A stretch of DNA of 64,000 nucleotides from Zygnema cylindricum (lineage: Eukaryota; Streptophyta; Zygnematophyceae; Zygnematales; Zygnemataceae): positions 101,838 through 165,837 of the forward strand of contig JBBHKE010001354.1 of NCBI GenBank assembly GCA_037447655.1. The letters run 5' to 3'. The notes under the pieces are model-generated. The model was not told where the DNA came from and did not search any database. It saw only the letters and a list, made by a program, of their open reading frames with translations. The number at the start of each line of letters is the position of its first letter. Positions within the stretch are counted from its first letter, which is position 1. Positions 1 through 10,804 of the stretch are shown piece by piece. The translations under genes were made by a program, and so were the position numbers.

Positions 1-129
1 AATAAAAAAAAAAAAAAAACACCTGTCATGCGAACGCGTTTTGAACGCGGTTGGCTAAGCCTCTCAAAGGACAACCATAAAATTTCCGGAATTTTAGCAA
101 CCAGCGCGCAAAGTACACACTGTACAGTA

Positions 130-330
130 TACCGTGAATCGCTATTAGTGTCTCTGTTTTTTTCGCTACTTAAAACACCTTTTCCCCGTACACACATGTT
201 GGATTTCAATTTGAGACCGCCAATAGGTAGCTGAGAATGCTAAATTTCAATCGCTACCGTCAGATCCACAATCCGACAAATATGGTTTAAGTGGCGAAAA
301 AAGCATTGACGCTAATAACGATTCACGGTG
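130..330. mobile_element. MITE-like element 1 with terminal inverted repeats
   Basis: About 200 bp bounded by inverted copies of the motif YACCGTGAATCGYTATTAG (left end reads TACCGTGAATCGC, right end is its complement). A TA dinucleotide sits immediately outside each end (128-129, 331-332), as expected for Tc1/mariner-type insertion. No coding capacity, so any transposase would act in trans. Superfamily assignment is inferred only from the TA flanks and TIR form. Confidence 0.6.
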
Positions 331-407
331 TACTGAACAATGGTTTACTCATTTCGTTTTCGTTTCTGACAAGTTAATTCTGTTTCGTTTTCGACAAGAG
401 CTCGGTA

Positions 408-567
408 CACCGTGAATCGTTATTAGCCTTATGTACGCTATATCGGCACCTCAAAATTTTGACATTGATACCTTAAATATAATAAATCCTGGCACTAAAT
501 TAAAATGAATGACGCTAATTTTTTCTTTACACTAATAATTACTATACGCTAATAACGATTCAAGGTG
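408..567. mobile_element. MITE-like element 2, same terminal repeats
   Basis: 160 bp starting CACCGTGAATCGTTATTAG and ending with its near-perfect inverse, with TA just outside both ends (406-407, 568-569). It carries the same TIR as the elements at 130-330 and 575-1068. Only three bases (CTG at 570-572) separate its right TA from the left TA of the next element, so the two form a nearly palindromic junction. Confidence 0.6.
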
Positions 568-574
568 TACTGTA

Positions 575-1068
575 CACCGTGAATCGCTATTAGCGTGCAT
601 GACGCTAATTGGGGTACCCCTTTTTTTGGGGCAAATTCTCAAATAGAATAAAGTACGCTAAATGTTTTTGCACGTTATTTGAGGTACCCCGCTCAATACG
701 GTTCATAACTGTAATTTAGTTTCCTTTTAAATAGTGTGGTGTACGGATTGCCAGATCTGTACTATTCCGTACCTTTTTAAATTTAAAAGTATAGAAAATA
801 TAATAATATATAATTGCGTAAGTATTTTCCGGCATACGCAGATGTCAAAAAAACGCAACGGCGTACGATTTGAACAATTTCGTACATTTACATGTTTTAG
901 TGTGGACATATTATGTGCTGAAATTTTTTACAAAGCAGTTTACAAATTAGAGTACATGATAAATTACAGTAGTATCATGGTGTACCCGAAAAAACACAAT
1001 TTGCCGTAAAGTACGCTAATTGTTTCATTACGCTATATTTTTTATTACGCTAATAGCGATTCACGGTG
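575..1068. mobile_element. MITE-like element 3, same terminal repeats
   Basis: 494 bp with the same TIR (CACCGTGAATCGCTATTAG at the left, its inverse at the right) and TA flanks (573-574, 1069-1070). The interior is AT-rich and repeats the short motif ACGCTAA; no convincing ORF. It is the longest of the three and may be closest to the source element. Confidence 0.55.
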
Positions 1069-1070
1069 TA

Positions 1071-2539
1071 GATCTTTAGTGAAATTGGCCCACTGCAGGA
1101 ACCTACAAAACTAAATCTGAGCACCGTACAAGCCATCCTGCGGCCGAATATCCGTACAAAATTAGTTTCGGGAAATACTGCGAGTACGAGGAGAAATTTG
1201 CTGCCGGGACAAGGACTTCCAGACTGGGCGTCGGCTGTCAGTCACCTGGTGTGAAATTCTATGACAGCCAGTCTGACGGCCGTCGGCTCACTCCGTTATG
1301 CTTTTTTCACCTGGAAAATATTGACAGCATTCGAGACGACCGTTGAAGACCCAGACGAAAAAGGTAAAAACCTGAATTTTGACGACTTCCGAGTCGCAAA
1401 CCATTTTTACTTTGTTGTCTATCGGTAAAATACTATTAGCGAAAACTACAATATCCAGTATTGTCGGTTCGGAAGGTAAAGACGACTGATATATCGGCAC
1501 CTGATTTGCACCGATATATCGAGGCGGCGTATATGAGACAATGAAGGGGTAGGAGAAAGGAGGTCTTCATGGTCTAGTCTATTAAGTACAGACTACGTTC
1601 GTTAAAATTTGGCCCGTATGGTGAGTTTGGTGAGAATGGAGTTTTAGAGCCAAAAAGGCGTTACGCTCACCATTTTGCAAGATACTGACGAGTATCTTGC
1701 AATTATTTGCAAGATTTTTTTTTTTTTGGGACGTTAAATCTGACCATGGTCTGTACACGGATTTTTAATTTACTTGAATTGTTTGTAGTAAACTTTGTAC
1801 GGTAACTATGACTATTTCCCACAATAATGATGTCATTTTAGTCCTTTCGTCGACCAGAGCGGGTATATGTCGCATAACCTTGTCAGTTTAATTTTCATTT
1901 GCCAGTAATTGTCATCGTGTCATCGTCAATAACGCTTATTCGATTGCGGCTCAGTTGCCCCTTAAACTTAAATTGATTCGCTCGCGGCACAGTTGGCATT
2001 AAATCATGACCTAAAGTCAGGAATAATATTTAAGATAGTCGAATGCAGTTATCCACGTCTCCTTACACCTAACTATTATTAGGGTGTACAATTTGCTAAT
2101 GACAATAACATATGGTTTCCCTTAGTAACGAGTGTTTAGTACAAACCCATGTTTATGACTTTAAGATGAGTGTTTGTTAACATTTAATGGATATTGTTAT
2201 TAAGACTTAATAAAAGTGTGGATATCCATAAATGTTGTAGTAGAGTGTGCTATTTTTGCGCATTTTTTCTCTGTGTCGACACGAAGTAGTAATATGTAAA
2301 CAAGCCATAATGGCGAACATATGTTGCATTACAAATATTAGTTCAAAAATTGTTGTAAAACATTTTTTTACACACGTCGCACCTTTATAACCTAATTGTT
2401 AAACTTGTTAATTTTCTTTAAATATTTTTTTCTTCATTCGCCCAATGGTACATTATCGTAGTCAAACATTGTTCCTATATGTTTGGTCTCTTTGAAAAAA
2501 CAAACGGTATGGTGTTGTGTTGGTATATGCAGTATAACA
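1071..2539. other. Unannotated AT-rich interval
   Basis: No protein family, RNA gene or repeat end was recognised. The one distinct structure is a perfect 10-bp stem with a 4-base loop at 1677-1700 (GCAAGATACT, loop GACG, AGTATCTTGC). The right end, TAACA at 2535-2539, is the target-site copy of the copia element that follows. Confidence 0.5.
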
Positions 2540-3577
2540 TGTTGAAATTTATAGATTTCTAAAGGATTTTCTAGGTTTAAATATGTTTTTATAAAAGGAA
2601 AAGAAAAGGACAGGACAACCTGCCTCCACCTCCGCTCTCTAGCCCCCATACTTGTTGTAGTCACTGAAGGTTAGAGAGGGTGGTTGATCCATGGCTGCCT
2701 TAGTTCAACAGGCAGCTATTTTTAGTAGGTTACTAAAAATATATTTGACGTACCAGAGATTTGATCCCGATACCTACGGTTCGTCAAGATGGCCGATAGC
2801 GGTCAGCTTTATCCAAAAAGACTAGGACCAATGCTAACTACTATGGTATGTGATAAATATATATATAGTTCGGGTGAATTGAATCCATTTAACTACAACT
2901 GTAGACAGCATACATAGATTCAGTTTTAAAGAGTACGTCGTACGATGCTAATTCAAAACGGATACCACGCATTTTGTTTTGCCAACGAAACAAATACCGC
3001 GCAAGTATTTATTACGGCTAAGATTGCGTTTCACATAAAATCGAACGGCGCACATCATCGCCGAAATCCCGAAGTGGTCACTTTGGCGTTTTGTGACGTG
3101 GCATGACATGGAGCCACGTGGAGAGATGGCATTCGGTCATAGGAATTCCGAGGAACGTACGGACGAGTGAAAAGCGGACACGCGTCCTCGTAATAACCTT
3201 GTTGTACATAGGCCGTAAAAAAGGTACATCGGCAGTAGTACTTTTTTGTACGGTACAGTAATCTGATTGGTCCGTACTTCAATAGACAAAAGTTATTAGA
3301 GAGAATCAGGACTTAGAAAATTTTGGTAGGTAGTCACCTCTCCCTTTGAGAGTTTGTACAAATTGGCATTTTTACTGCCTCATAACTTATCGCTTGGTTG
3401 GGCGTTTTCAAAGATTCTTTTTCCTACAGACTCAGGGAAGTCCACGCTGCACACGGGTGCAGTCAAGTTGTTAGTTTGTCTTCTTGAGCAGCATTGGTTG
3501 TGGCTTGAAGTGGGTTAGTTAAATACTATTTAGAGGCTTCCTGTATTCTGTAGTCCAATGGAGGATACATAATTGCA
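2540..3577 (+). repeat. 5' LTR of element 1
   Basis: Begins TGTTGAAATT and ends AATTGCA; matches 7913-8950 end to end. It contains an antisense tRNA-like segment near 2750-2830, G-box-type CACGTG cores near 3115, a GACTTAGAAAATTTTGG block near 3310, and near its 3' end an ATG (3558-3560) in frame with gag but followed by TAA at 3570-3572. Confidence 0.95.
2750..2830 (-). other. tRNA-like segment in LTR, antisense to the element
   Basis: On the minus strand a box B-like GATCAAATC (2758-2766) lies downstream of a box A-like TAGTCTTTTTGG (2813-2824, one likely mutation relative to the 3' LTR copy). Probably tRNA-derived; no claim of a functional tRNA. Confidence 0.45.
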
Positions 3578-3592
3578 GGTTATGGGCCCACC
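3578..3592 (+). promoter_or_regulatory. Primer-binding site matching the initiator tRNA-Met anticodon arm
   Basis: GGTTATGGGCCCACC directly abuts the LTR end. Its reverse complement matches the anticodon stem-loop of plant initiator tRNA-Met, the half-tRNA primer type known from Drosophila copia. The PBS contains ATG (3582-3584), the complement of the CAU anticodon, in frame with gag. Confidence 0.85.
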
Positions 3593-5378
3593 CTCTAGGG
3601 TGCCCACCTTCAATGGATATGGGTTCATCTATTGGGAAACCATGATGATGGGAGCTTTGTGTGAAAAACGATACTGGGGTATCGTCAGTGGACAAGTGAA
3701 ACGTCCACCTTCGGGAACTTCACCAGGATTTGGAGGAGTAAGGTTTCCTGCAACAACGGCTGCCTCAGCGGAGGAGGCAGATGATGGGGACAGCAGTGTG
3801 TCGGAAAAAGGGAAAGGGAAGGAGACACCCCTCACTCCTATTGCTACAGTATCGGGAGCGGCGACCGTGAAGACAGTGGAGAACGATACTCAAATGTGGG
3901 AGGATGTAAACATGGCTGCCAAGAACTTCATTCTAAGGCACCTCACTCAAGCTTTGGCCACTCCTCATATTCACATTTACAAGGCCGAGGAGCTGTGGGT
4001 GAGTTTGGTGGAGATTTATAGAGTTAGAACTATTCAGGAGCTCCAGTTGGCTGAGCAAAAGCTAGTGAGTTACACTTACAAAAGAGGAAAGATGTTAGAT
4101 TACTGTATTGATCTTTCTTGTTTGTATATGGAAATGGAAAGTGCCAGGTGGACAGGTACAATGAAAATGAAAGTTAACACCCTTATCATGAAATTACCAG
4201 ATGAGTTCGAAAACATAGTGTACCGAGTACAGGAAATGCCTGATAGTTCATGGAAATGGAACACAGTGGTTAGGATGATACTTGTGCAGGAAAACACAAT
4301 GGAAATTAGGAGAGGAGGAAAGAGCATTCAAGCTCTAGCAGCAGGAGGGGACCGATGGGGGAAGGACCCGAAGAAACCTTACAAAGGGGAAAGAGATCAT
4401 TCTGGGGGACCGAGGCCTCCAAAGAGTTTTTGTCACTCTTGCAAAAAGCCAGGACACTTCATTGCAAATTGTGTCAAGCTTTCGGAGCTGAGGCTCCAAG
4501 AGAACCGTGGAGGGGGTTCTTCCGTAGGGAAGAAAAATGCACTTGTTGTTACTAAAGTGACAGGGGAAATCGAGGATGAGTCATCTGAGGAGGACGGGGA
4601 GCTTCTCCTTGACGAGAGCCTGGAGGAGAAGGAGATCCCTCGGAGACAAAAATGTGCCCTTGGAGCAATTCTGGAAGCTCCACAGGAAGGATGGATTATC
4701 GACTCAGGTGCATCCATGCATATGTGTCGTGATAAAGAACTTTTCACTAAGATAAGAATGATCCCTACTGTAGAGATAGAGTATGGGGATGGGAGAGTGG
4801 TTACTACAGATCTAGCGAGATCAGTAGATCTGAAAGTCTTAGTAGAGGGTAAGACTTCTATACTTACATTCTCAAATGTACTCTACATTCCTCAGCTGAG
4901 TAAAAATCTTGTCTCTACGTCTGTGTTAGATGACAAAGAGTTTGATACCTTCACTAGAAAGGGAGTCTTTACAGCTAAGTATGGGGATGAAGTTTACTTC
5001 ACGGCAGATAAGGGTAGCCAAAGAATGTTTAGGCTTAACTTGAGTAATGAAAAGAAAAATGCTTACTATGTTGGTGTTCCTAAGTTGATGATTTGGCATA
5101 AGCGGTTGGGACATGTGCATTTTGATAGGTTGAGGGAAATGAAAAAGCTTGGGGTAGTAGAAGGCATTCAGTTTGGGGATAATGAAATGATGGATGACTG
5201 TAGTGATTTTGCTCAGGGAAAGGCTCATAGACTTCCCTTTCCAAAAGCCGCCACATATAGAGGTGAGAAAGTATTAGATTTGGTCCACACAGATATTTGG
5301 GGACCTGCAAAAGTACCGTCGGTTGGAGGAAAGAGGTTTATGATGACAATAACCGATAACTGGTCTAGATACTATTGA
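3582..5378 (+). pseudogene. Copia gag, protease and integrase N-terminus (broken)
   Basis: Encodes the copia capsid/nucleocapsid, aspartic protease and the start of integrase. The start is placed at the ATG within the PBS because the upstream ATG (3558) is followed by a stop. Visible in order: gag core with conserved Y-W near the N-terminus, a CCHC zinc knuckle (CHSCKKPGHFIANC), protease active site DSGASMHMC, the GAG_pre-integrase motif WHKRLGH, and the integrase core start HTDIWGP. The second Cys of the integrase zinc CxxC pair reads Phe (CSDF). The frame ends at TGA 5376-5378 inside the integrase core, where related copies read on; this is a nonsense or frameshift mutation. Family assignment is certain, activity is not expected. 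Confidence 0.92.
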
Positions 5379-7385
5379 GTATTTTTTAAAAACAAAGTCT
5401 GAAGCATCAACTTACTTCAAAGAATATAAGGCTTGGAGTGAGAAGTTGCATGAAACCCCCATTAAGAGGATAAGTAGTGATAATAAGGGGGAATATACCT
5501 CTAACCGGTTTGAGGAATATCTGAGAGATAAGGAGTGCAGCACCAGAAAACTGTACCATATAACCCGCAACAAAATGGGGTAGCTGAGAGGTTGAATCGA
5601 ACACTAGGAGATAATGCATGCAGTATGTTGGCAGACAAGAAAATAGGAAAGAGATTTTGGGCAGAAGCAATGAACTGTGCCAACTACATTAAAAATAGAG
5701 TCCTTACCTCAGCTGTAAAGGGAGTGACACCTTATGAGAGATGGGTTGGAAGGAAACCAGATATCTCACACCTTAAAGTATTCGGTAGCCAAGTTTATAG
5801 TCTTGACACGGATAGGAAAAACTGGAAACTAGATGCTAAGGGAAAACCTGGATACTTCGTGGGATATGATGAGGATGTTAAGGGATATAGATTCTATGAC
5901 TTAGCACAGAAAGATATCATTCTTGTCAAACACATAGTTGTCATGGATGAAGGGAAGTCGTTTGATCCCTTTAAGTATACAAAGAAGATAAGAATCAGAT
6001 TTGAGTTCGAAAGTGAGGAGAACTCGGTTGTTCCCGAAAGGGACATGAGTGAAACCGTGATAGCAAATTCAGGGGAGATACGAGATACGTTAGACTCACC
6101 GAAAACCTCTCCTATGGATTTCGAGGACATAGAAGAAGCGGGAACAGAACCGGCTTCTATGGACAGGGGAGCCGTTCAGACAGTGAGAAGAAACCCAAGA
6201 CTTCCATCCATTCCAGCTTCAGAGTTTGAAGGAGGAAGGAGGAGCAGCAAAAAGATACAAGAAAAACAGGCCGCTCATAAGGTAACTAAGCTGTCTCACC
6301 CAGATGAGCCTCAGTCTTACTCGGAGGCAGTGAATAGTCCAGAGAAAGAAAGATGGATTAGAGCCATAAACGATGAGATGGCTTCTATCATGGAAGCAAA
6401 TACTTGGGAACTAGCGGATTGTCCTCCAGACAGAAAACCTATTGGGTGTAAATGGGTATTTAAACAAAAACTGAACCCAGATAATACCATTGAGAGATAT
6501 AAGGCTCGATTGTTAGCGAAGGGGTTCACCCAAAAGGAGGGGATTGACTATGAGGAGACCTTTGCTCCTGTTGTTCGGTTCCCCTCAGTATGGATTCTTC
6601 TCAGTCTGGCAGCAGCGGAAGACATAGAAATACACCAGATGGACATTAAAACTGCTTTTCTTAATGGTGAGTTAGAGGAAGAAATTTTCATGAGCCAACC
6701 CGAGGGGTTCGTGGAAGAAGGAGAAGAGAGCAAAGTCTGCAGGCTCATAAAGTCCTTATACGGACAAAAACAGGCTCCCCGACAGTGGAATAAGAAACTA
6801 GATGAGTTTCTCACAAATTTGGGATATATCCGGATCAGCTCTGACCATTTCATCTATATGTTTGAAGATGAGAATGGTGTCATTTTTATTGCAATTTATG
6901 TGGATGATCTGCTTGTGTTGAGTAAGTCTTTGGAGAAGATCAATAGACTAAAGAAAGATCTTAGGGGCAGATTTGATATGAAGGATTTAGGGGAGGCAAA
7001 ATATATTTTAGGGATCCAAATGGAGGAAGATAGAGGGAAGAAGATTATCAGACTTATTCAGAAAGAAGCAATAGGTAATATGCTTGAGAAATTCCGGATG
7101 GAAAGTGCTAAGAGTTGTACCACTCCCATGGACTTGAAAAAAGTAAGTGATAGGAGTGTAGAAGGAGGAGTGATGATCTTAGACGATCAGATGAGTCGAG
7201 AGGAGAGAGAGTTCATAAAGTCTATCCCTTATAGACAGGTCGTAGGAAGCTTAATCTATTTTATGAACTGTACCAGGCCGGACATAACGGCAACAGTTGG
7301 AGTACTCAGTAGGAGTCTTAATGATCCTAAGAAGAGAGACTGGGAGGCAGCCAAGAGATTCATGAGATATCTGGTTGGAACCTGA
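5379..7385 (+). pseudogene. Copia integrase core and reverse transcriptase (broken)
   Basis: Continues the polyprotein after the 5376 stop in shifted frames; the long open stretch is 5535-7385. 5379-5534 keeps the second integrase Asp (SSDNKGEY), and a further frameshift near 5530 precedes PYNPQQNGVAERLNR with the catalytic Glu. Downstream are the integrase C-terminal region (PYERWVGRKPDISHLKVFG), a charged linker, then RT: GCKWVFKQK, YEETFAPVV, HQMDIKTAFLNGEL and the catalytic YVDD at about 6897-6908. One residue of the usual SLYGLKQAP block is changed (SLYGQKQAP). A TGA at 7383-7385 separates RT from RNase H. RT itself looks intact, so the copy probably decayed recently. Confidence 0.92.
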
Positions 7386-7899
7386 GAATTATGGTTGCAT
7401 TTGGGAGGGGAGCACACTGATATCACCACTTGGAGTGATGCCAGTTATGGGGATGCACCTATGAGAAGATGCACTTCTGGATATGTATTGTATGTGGGGG
7501 AAGGTGCTTGCTGTTGGAGCAGTAAGAAACAAAAGGTGGTTGCTCAGTCTACTATGGAGGCTGAGTATATGGCGTCTTGTTCTGCTGTAAAAGAACTAAT
7601 GTGGGTGAAGTCATTGTTACAAGAACTGGGATTTATGAAGGAGGGAGTGCATGAAATCTTTTGCGATAATCAAGTTGCAATTGCAATTGCAGCCAATCCA
7701 AAACACCATTTCAAAGGCAAAACATATGGACATAAGATTAAGCTTCGTAAGAGAAAAAGTTGAAAATAAAATTGTAAATCTTGTGTATAGACCTGATGAA
7801 GAAATGGTGGCTGACATGATGACCAAACCTGTGCCCTCTCCTAAATTAAAATATTGTCGGGAAAAATGCAGGTTGAAAGAAAAATTAAAATTAGACTAG
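7386..7899 (+). pseudogene. Copia RNase H, C-terminus of pol (broken)
   Basis: RNase H domain of the copia polyprotein, which removes the RNA strand during reverse transcription. Catalytic motifs are present: TWSDASYGD (Asp), STMEAEYMA (Glu) and CDNQVAIA (Asp). It follows the TGA at 7383 without a convincing start of its own. A frameshift near 7720 moves the conserved end (HMDIRLSFVREKVENKIV and VADMMTKPVPSPKLKYC) into another frame, ending with TAG near 7899, just before the polypurine tract. Confidence 0.9.
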
Positions 7900-7900
7900 A

Positions 7901-7912
7901 AAGTAAGGGGAG
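7901..7912 (+). promoter_or_regulatory. Polypurine tract of element 1
   Basis: AAGTAAGGGGAG directly precedes the TGTTGAAA of the 3' LTR; this is the plus-strand primer site position. Other copias here end their tract with the same GGGGAG. Confidence 0.8.
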
Positions 7913-8950
7913 TGTTGAAATTTATAGCTTTCTAAAGTATTTTCTAGGTTTAAATATGTTTTTATAAAAGGAAAAGAAAAGGACAGGACAGCCTGCCTCC
8001 ACCTCCGCTCTCTAGCCCCCATACTTGTTGTAGTCACTGAAGGTTAGAGAGGGTGGTTGATCCATGGCTGCCTTAGTTCAACAGGCAGCTATTTTTAGTA
8101 GGTTACTAAAAATATATTTGACGGACCAGAGATTTGATCCCGGTACCTACGGTTCGTCAAGATGGCCGGTAGCGGTCAGCTTTATCCTAATAGACTAGGA
8201 CCAATGCTTAGTACTATGGTATGTGATAAATATATATATAGTTCGGGTGAATTGAATCCATTTAACTACAACTATAGACGGCATACATAGATTCAATTTT
8301 AAAGAGTACGTCGTACGATGCTAATTCAAAACGGATACCACGCATTTTGTTTTGCCAACGAAACAAATACCGCGCAAGTATTTATTACGGCTAAGATTGC
8401 GTTTCACATAAAATCCAACGGCGCACATCATCGCCGAAATCCCGGAGTGGTCACTTTGGCGTTTTGTGACGTGGCATGACCTAGAGCCACGTGGAGAGAT
8501 GATATTTGGTCATAGGAATTCCGAGGAACGTACGGACGAGTGAAAAGCGGACACGCGTCCGCGTAATAACCTTGTCGTACATAGGCCGTACAAAAGGTTC
8601 ATCGGCAGTAGTACTTTTTTGTACGGTACAGTAATCTGATTGGTCCGTACTTCAATAGATAGAAGTTTTTAGAGAGAATTAGGACTTAGAAAATTTTGGT
8701 AGGTAGTCACCTCTCCCTTTGAGAGTTTGTACAAATTGGCATTTTTACTGCCTCATAACTTATCGCCTGGTTGGGCGTTTTCAGAGATTCTTTTTCCTAC
8801 AGACTCAAGGGAGTCCAGGCTGCACACGGGTGCAGTCAAATTGTCAGTTTGCCTCCTTGAGCAGCATTGGTTGTGGCTTGAAGTGGGTTAGTTAAATACT
8901 ATTTAGAGGCTTCATGTATTCTGTATTCCAATGGAGGATACATAATTGCA
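7913..8950 (+). repeat. 3' LTR of element 1
   Basis: 1038 bp, starts TGTTGAAATT, ends AATTGCA, followed by target-site copy TAACA. It contains the same TAA after the gag ATG as the 5' LTR, so the stop was present in the parental copy or arose before integration. Confidence 0.95.
8120..8205 (-). other. tRNA-like segment in 3' LTR of element 1
   Basis: Minus strand: box A match TAGTCTATTAGG (8186-8197) and box B match GATCAAATC (8131-8139), 67 bases from the start of A to the end of B, longer than a class I tRNA. The T-arm stem around the B motif is partly paired. Lies antisense in the first third of the LTR. Confidence 0.5.
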
Positions 8951-9323
8951 TAACAATCATCCTATTAATCTAAACAACGGGTTTGCCTTTTATGTTTAGA
9001 GTTAGTTGTAGCGTGTGATATTTATGTTTTATGAATTCCATGATGTTTCCTCTTATACTTGTTTAAGTTTTTATAGGGTATGGTTATAAGTGGTTGAATA
9101 ATAACCACAAAGTTGATGGTTGGATAATAACCCACAAGGTTATTACTTGTAAATTTTAAGTTGCACGTGGGTGGTTATATAGTTAAACCGGAAATTAAAC
9201 GTAACGTTAAATATCCACAAATGGTTTGTATTAAGACGAGAGTTCAAAAACGACAAGTTTTTCGGATTTCAATAATTATTGGCGTATGACAATCACATGG
9301 TACATTTAATTGGGAAAAGTAGA

Positions 9324-10080
9324 ACAAAGCACCACAACAACCCATTTGCGGGTTAAAGTAGTGAGAAATCGACCAACACACCAATCAACCAATCGCCCAT
9401 TTTGACGAATGTTAATAGTAAGGTGAGTTGTTGGTTGGATATGTGTAACAACAATCATTGCAGACGTGTAACCTTCTGATGTTGGGCGTTACAACGATAA
9501 ACATTACCCTATACGCGTAAAAACCATATTTTTGGGCGATGTATTTTAGTCTTTGTCGACGTTTTAGGCACAAAGGTATGTTTATAATGGTGTTTTCAAT
9601 AACACACCTAGCTGTTCAAGGGGCATACCACACATGAAACACAAAGCACCACAACAACCCTTTTGCGGGTTAAACTAGTGAGAAAGGGACCAACACACCG
9701 AATCGACCAACCCACCGAATTGACTAATCGACCATTTTGACGAATGTTAATAGTTAGGTGAAGTGTTGACTCGATATGTATTAAAAGAATCATTGCAAAC
9801 GTGTAGCTCTATGTTGCTCCGCGTTACAACTATTAAATATAAGCGTAAAAACCATACTTTTGGGTGATGTATTTATGACTTTGTCGACGTTTTAGACACA
9901 AAGGTGTGTTTACACCAGCGTTTTCAATAACACACCTACTTGTTCAACGGGCATACTACACATGAAACACAAAGCACCACGACAACCCATTTGCAAGTTA
10001 AACTAGTGAGAAATGGACCAACACACCCTATCGACCAATCGACCATTTTGACGAATGCTAATAGTTAAGTGAAGTGTTGG
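9324..10080 (+). repeat. Tandem repeat, about 320-bp unit, about 2.3 copies
   Basis: The motif ACAAAGCACCACRACAACCC recurs at 9324, 9641 and 9969 (spacings 317 and 328), each time followed by similar sequence including GACCAACACACC and CATTTTGACGAATG. Copies differ by scattered changes. No coding content. Could be a small satellite or an internal repeat of an unrecognised element. Confidence 0.8.
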
Positions 10081-10255
10081 TACAAAAATTCTAAAAAATG
10101 TATCTACCTACTCAACACATCGTTACTCCTGGATCGTTCCATGCAAATCCTAAGTTAACTCGTGATTGCACGCAATTCTTTTAATTTTTGGTATCGGGTC
10201 AACTTTCGCTCAAATTCTCTGTCTTTTAATCGATCTTTGGAAACCGGTTCACAAG

Positions 10256-10804
10256 TGTAACAGGGTTACAGAAGTGAGCACTTTGGAGCAGAGTGTCACT
10301 TTGGAGCAGATTGGGGAGATTGCTACAGTTGCGAAGGCAGAGCATCGCAACTGTGATGTCAGACTAGCGCAGCATAGCAACATAGCAGTCTGGTATAGCA
10401 GCAGCATAACAACATAGCAGTCTGGTATAGCAGCAGAGCAGCGCAGCGTAGCAATATAGCAACGCAGCAGATTGTAAATTAATCTGCGTTGTTGTAGAAT
10501 ATAGTTTGGATAAGTATCGATTGACCGAGAAGGTCCACGTGTACATAAGTGTAGCACTTGGTTGACCAGCAGCTAGCCAATATTAATAGTCCAGCAGGCC
10601 TAGTCAAAGACAACTCTTTTGGAAGTAGACTTCTGCAACGAGCAATTAATCTTGTAATCTTTTTCCATTTAATAAATTCCCGATTCTTCTTGTGTATGCC
10701 GTGTATCACTGTTGTTGCTACGAGTGAATCCTTATGGCTATTCCGCTGTGCATTGCCGACGTAGTGTTATTCATCTCGTCCTTTTGCAACTAAGATTCCT
10801 AACA
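10256..10804 (+). repeat. Gypsy-type LTR, solo or remnant
   Basis: TG...CA segment (TGTAACAGGG to CCTAACA) related along its length to 32266-32734 beside gypsy element B. It holds an array of GCAGCATAGCAACATAGCA-like units, including a 24-base unit repeated at 10381 and 10413, a CCACGTG box and an AATAAA signal near 10669. Flanking 5-mers (ACAAG, CCTTT) do not match, so it is not a clean solo LTR. Confidence 0.6.

Larger units (their letters stand above)
2540..8950 (+). mobile_element. Complete Ty1/copia LTR retrotransposon (element 1)
   Basis: 6.4-kb element with two LTRs of equal length (1038 bp, TG...CA), a PBS directly after the 5' LTR and a polypurine tract directly before the 3' LTR. 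The 5-bp target duplication TAACA is exact (2535-2539 and 8951-8955). Domain order gag, protease, integrase, RT, RNase H defines Ty1/copia. The pol frame is broken by several stops and frameshifts, so this copy is no longer autonomous. The LTRs differ by scattered substitutions, a few percent by eye. Confidence 0.95.

Noticed and set aside
734-1009. 91-codon open frame as a small gene
   Set aside because: Located inside an AT-rich MITE-like element, with an equally long antisense frame and no domain.
10256-10804. Clean solo LTR with target duplication
   Set aside because: Flanking 5-mers ACAAG and CCTTT do not match; kept only as an LTR remnant.
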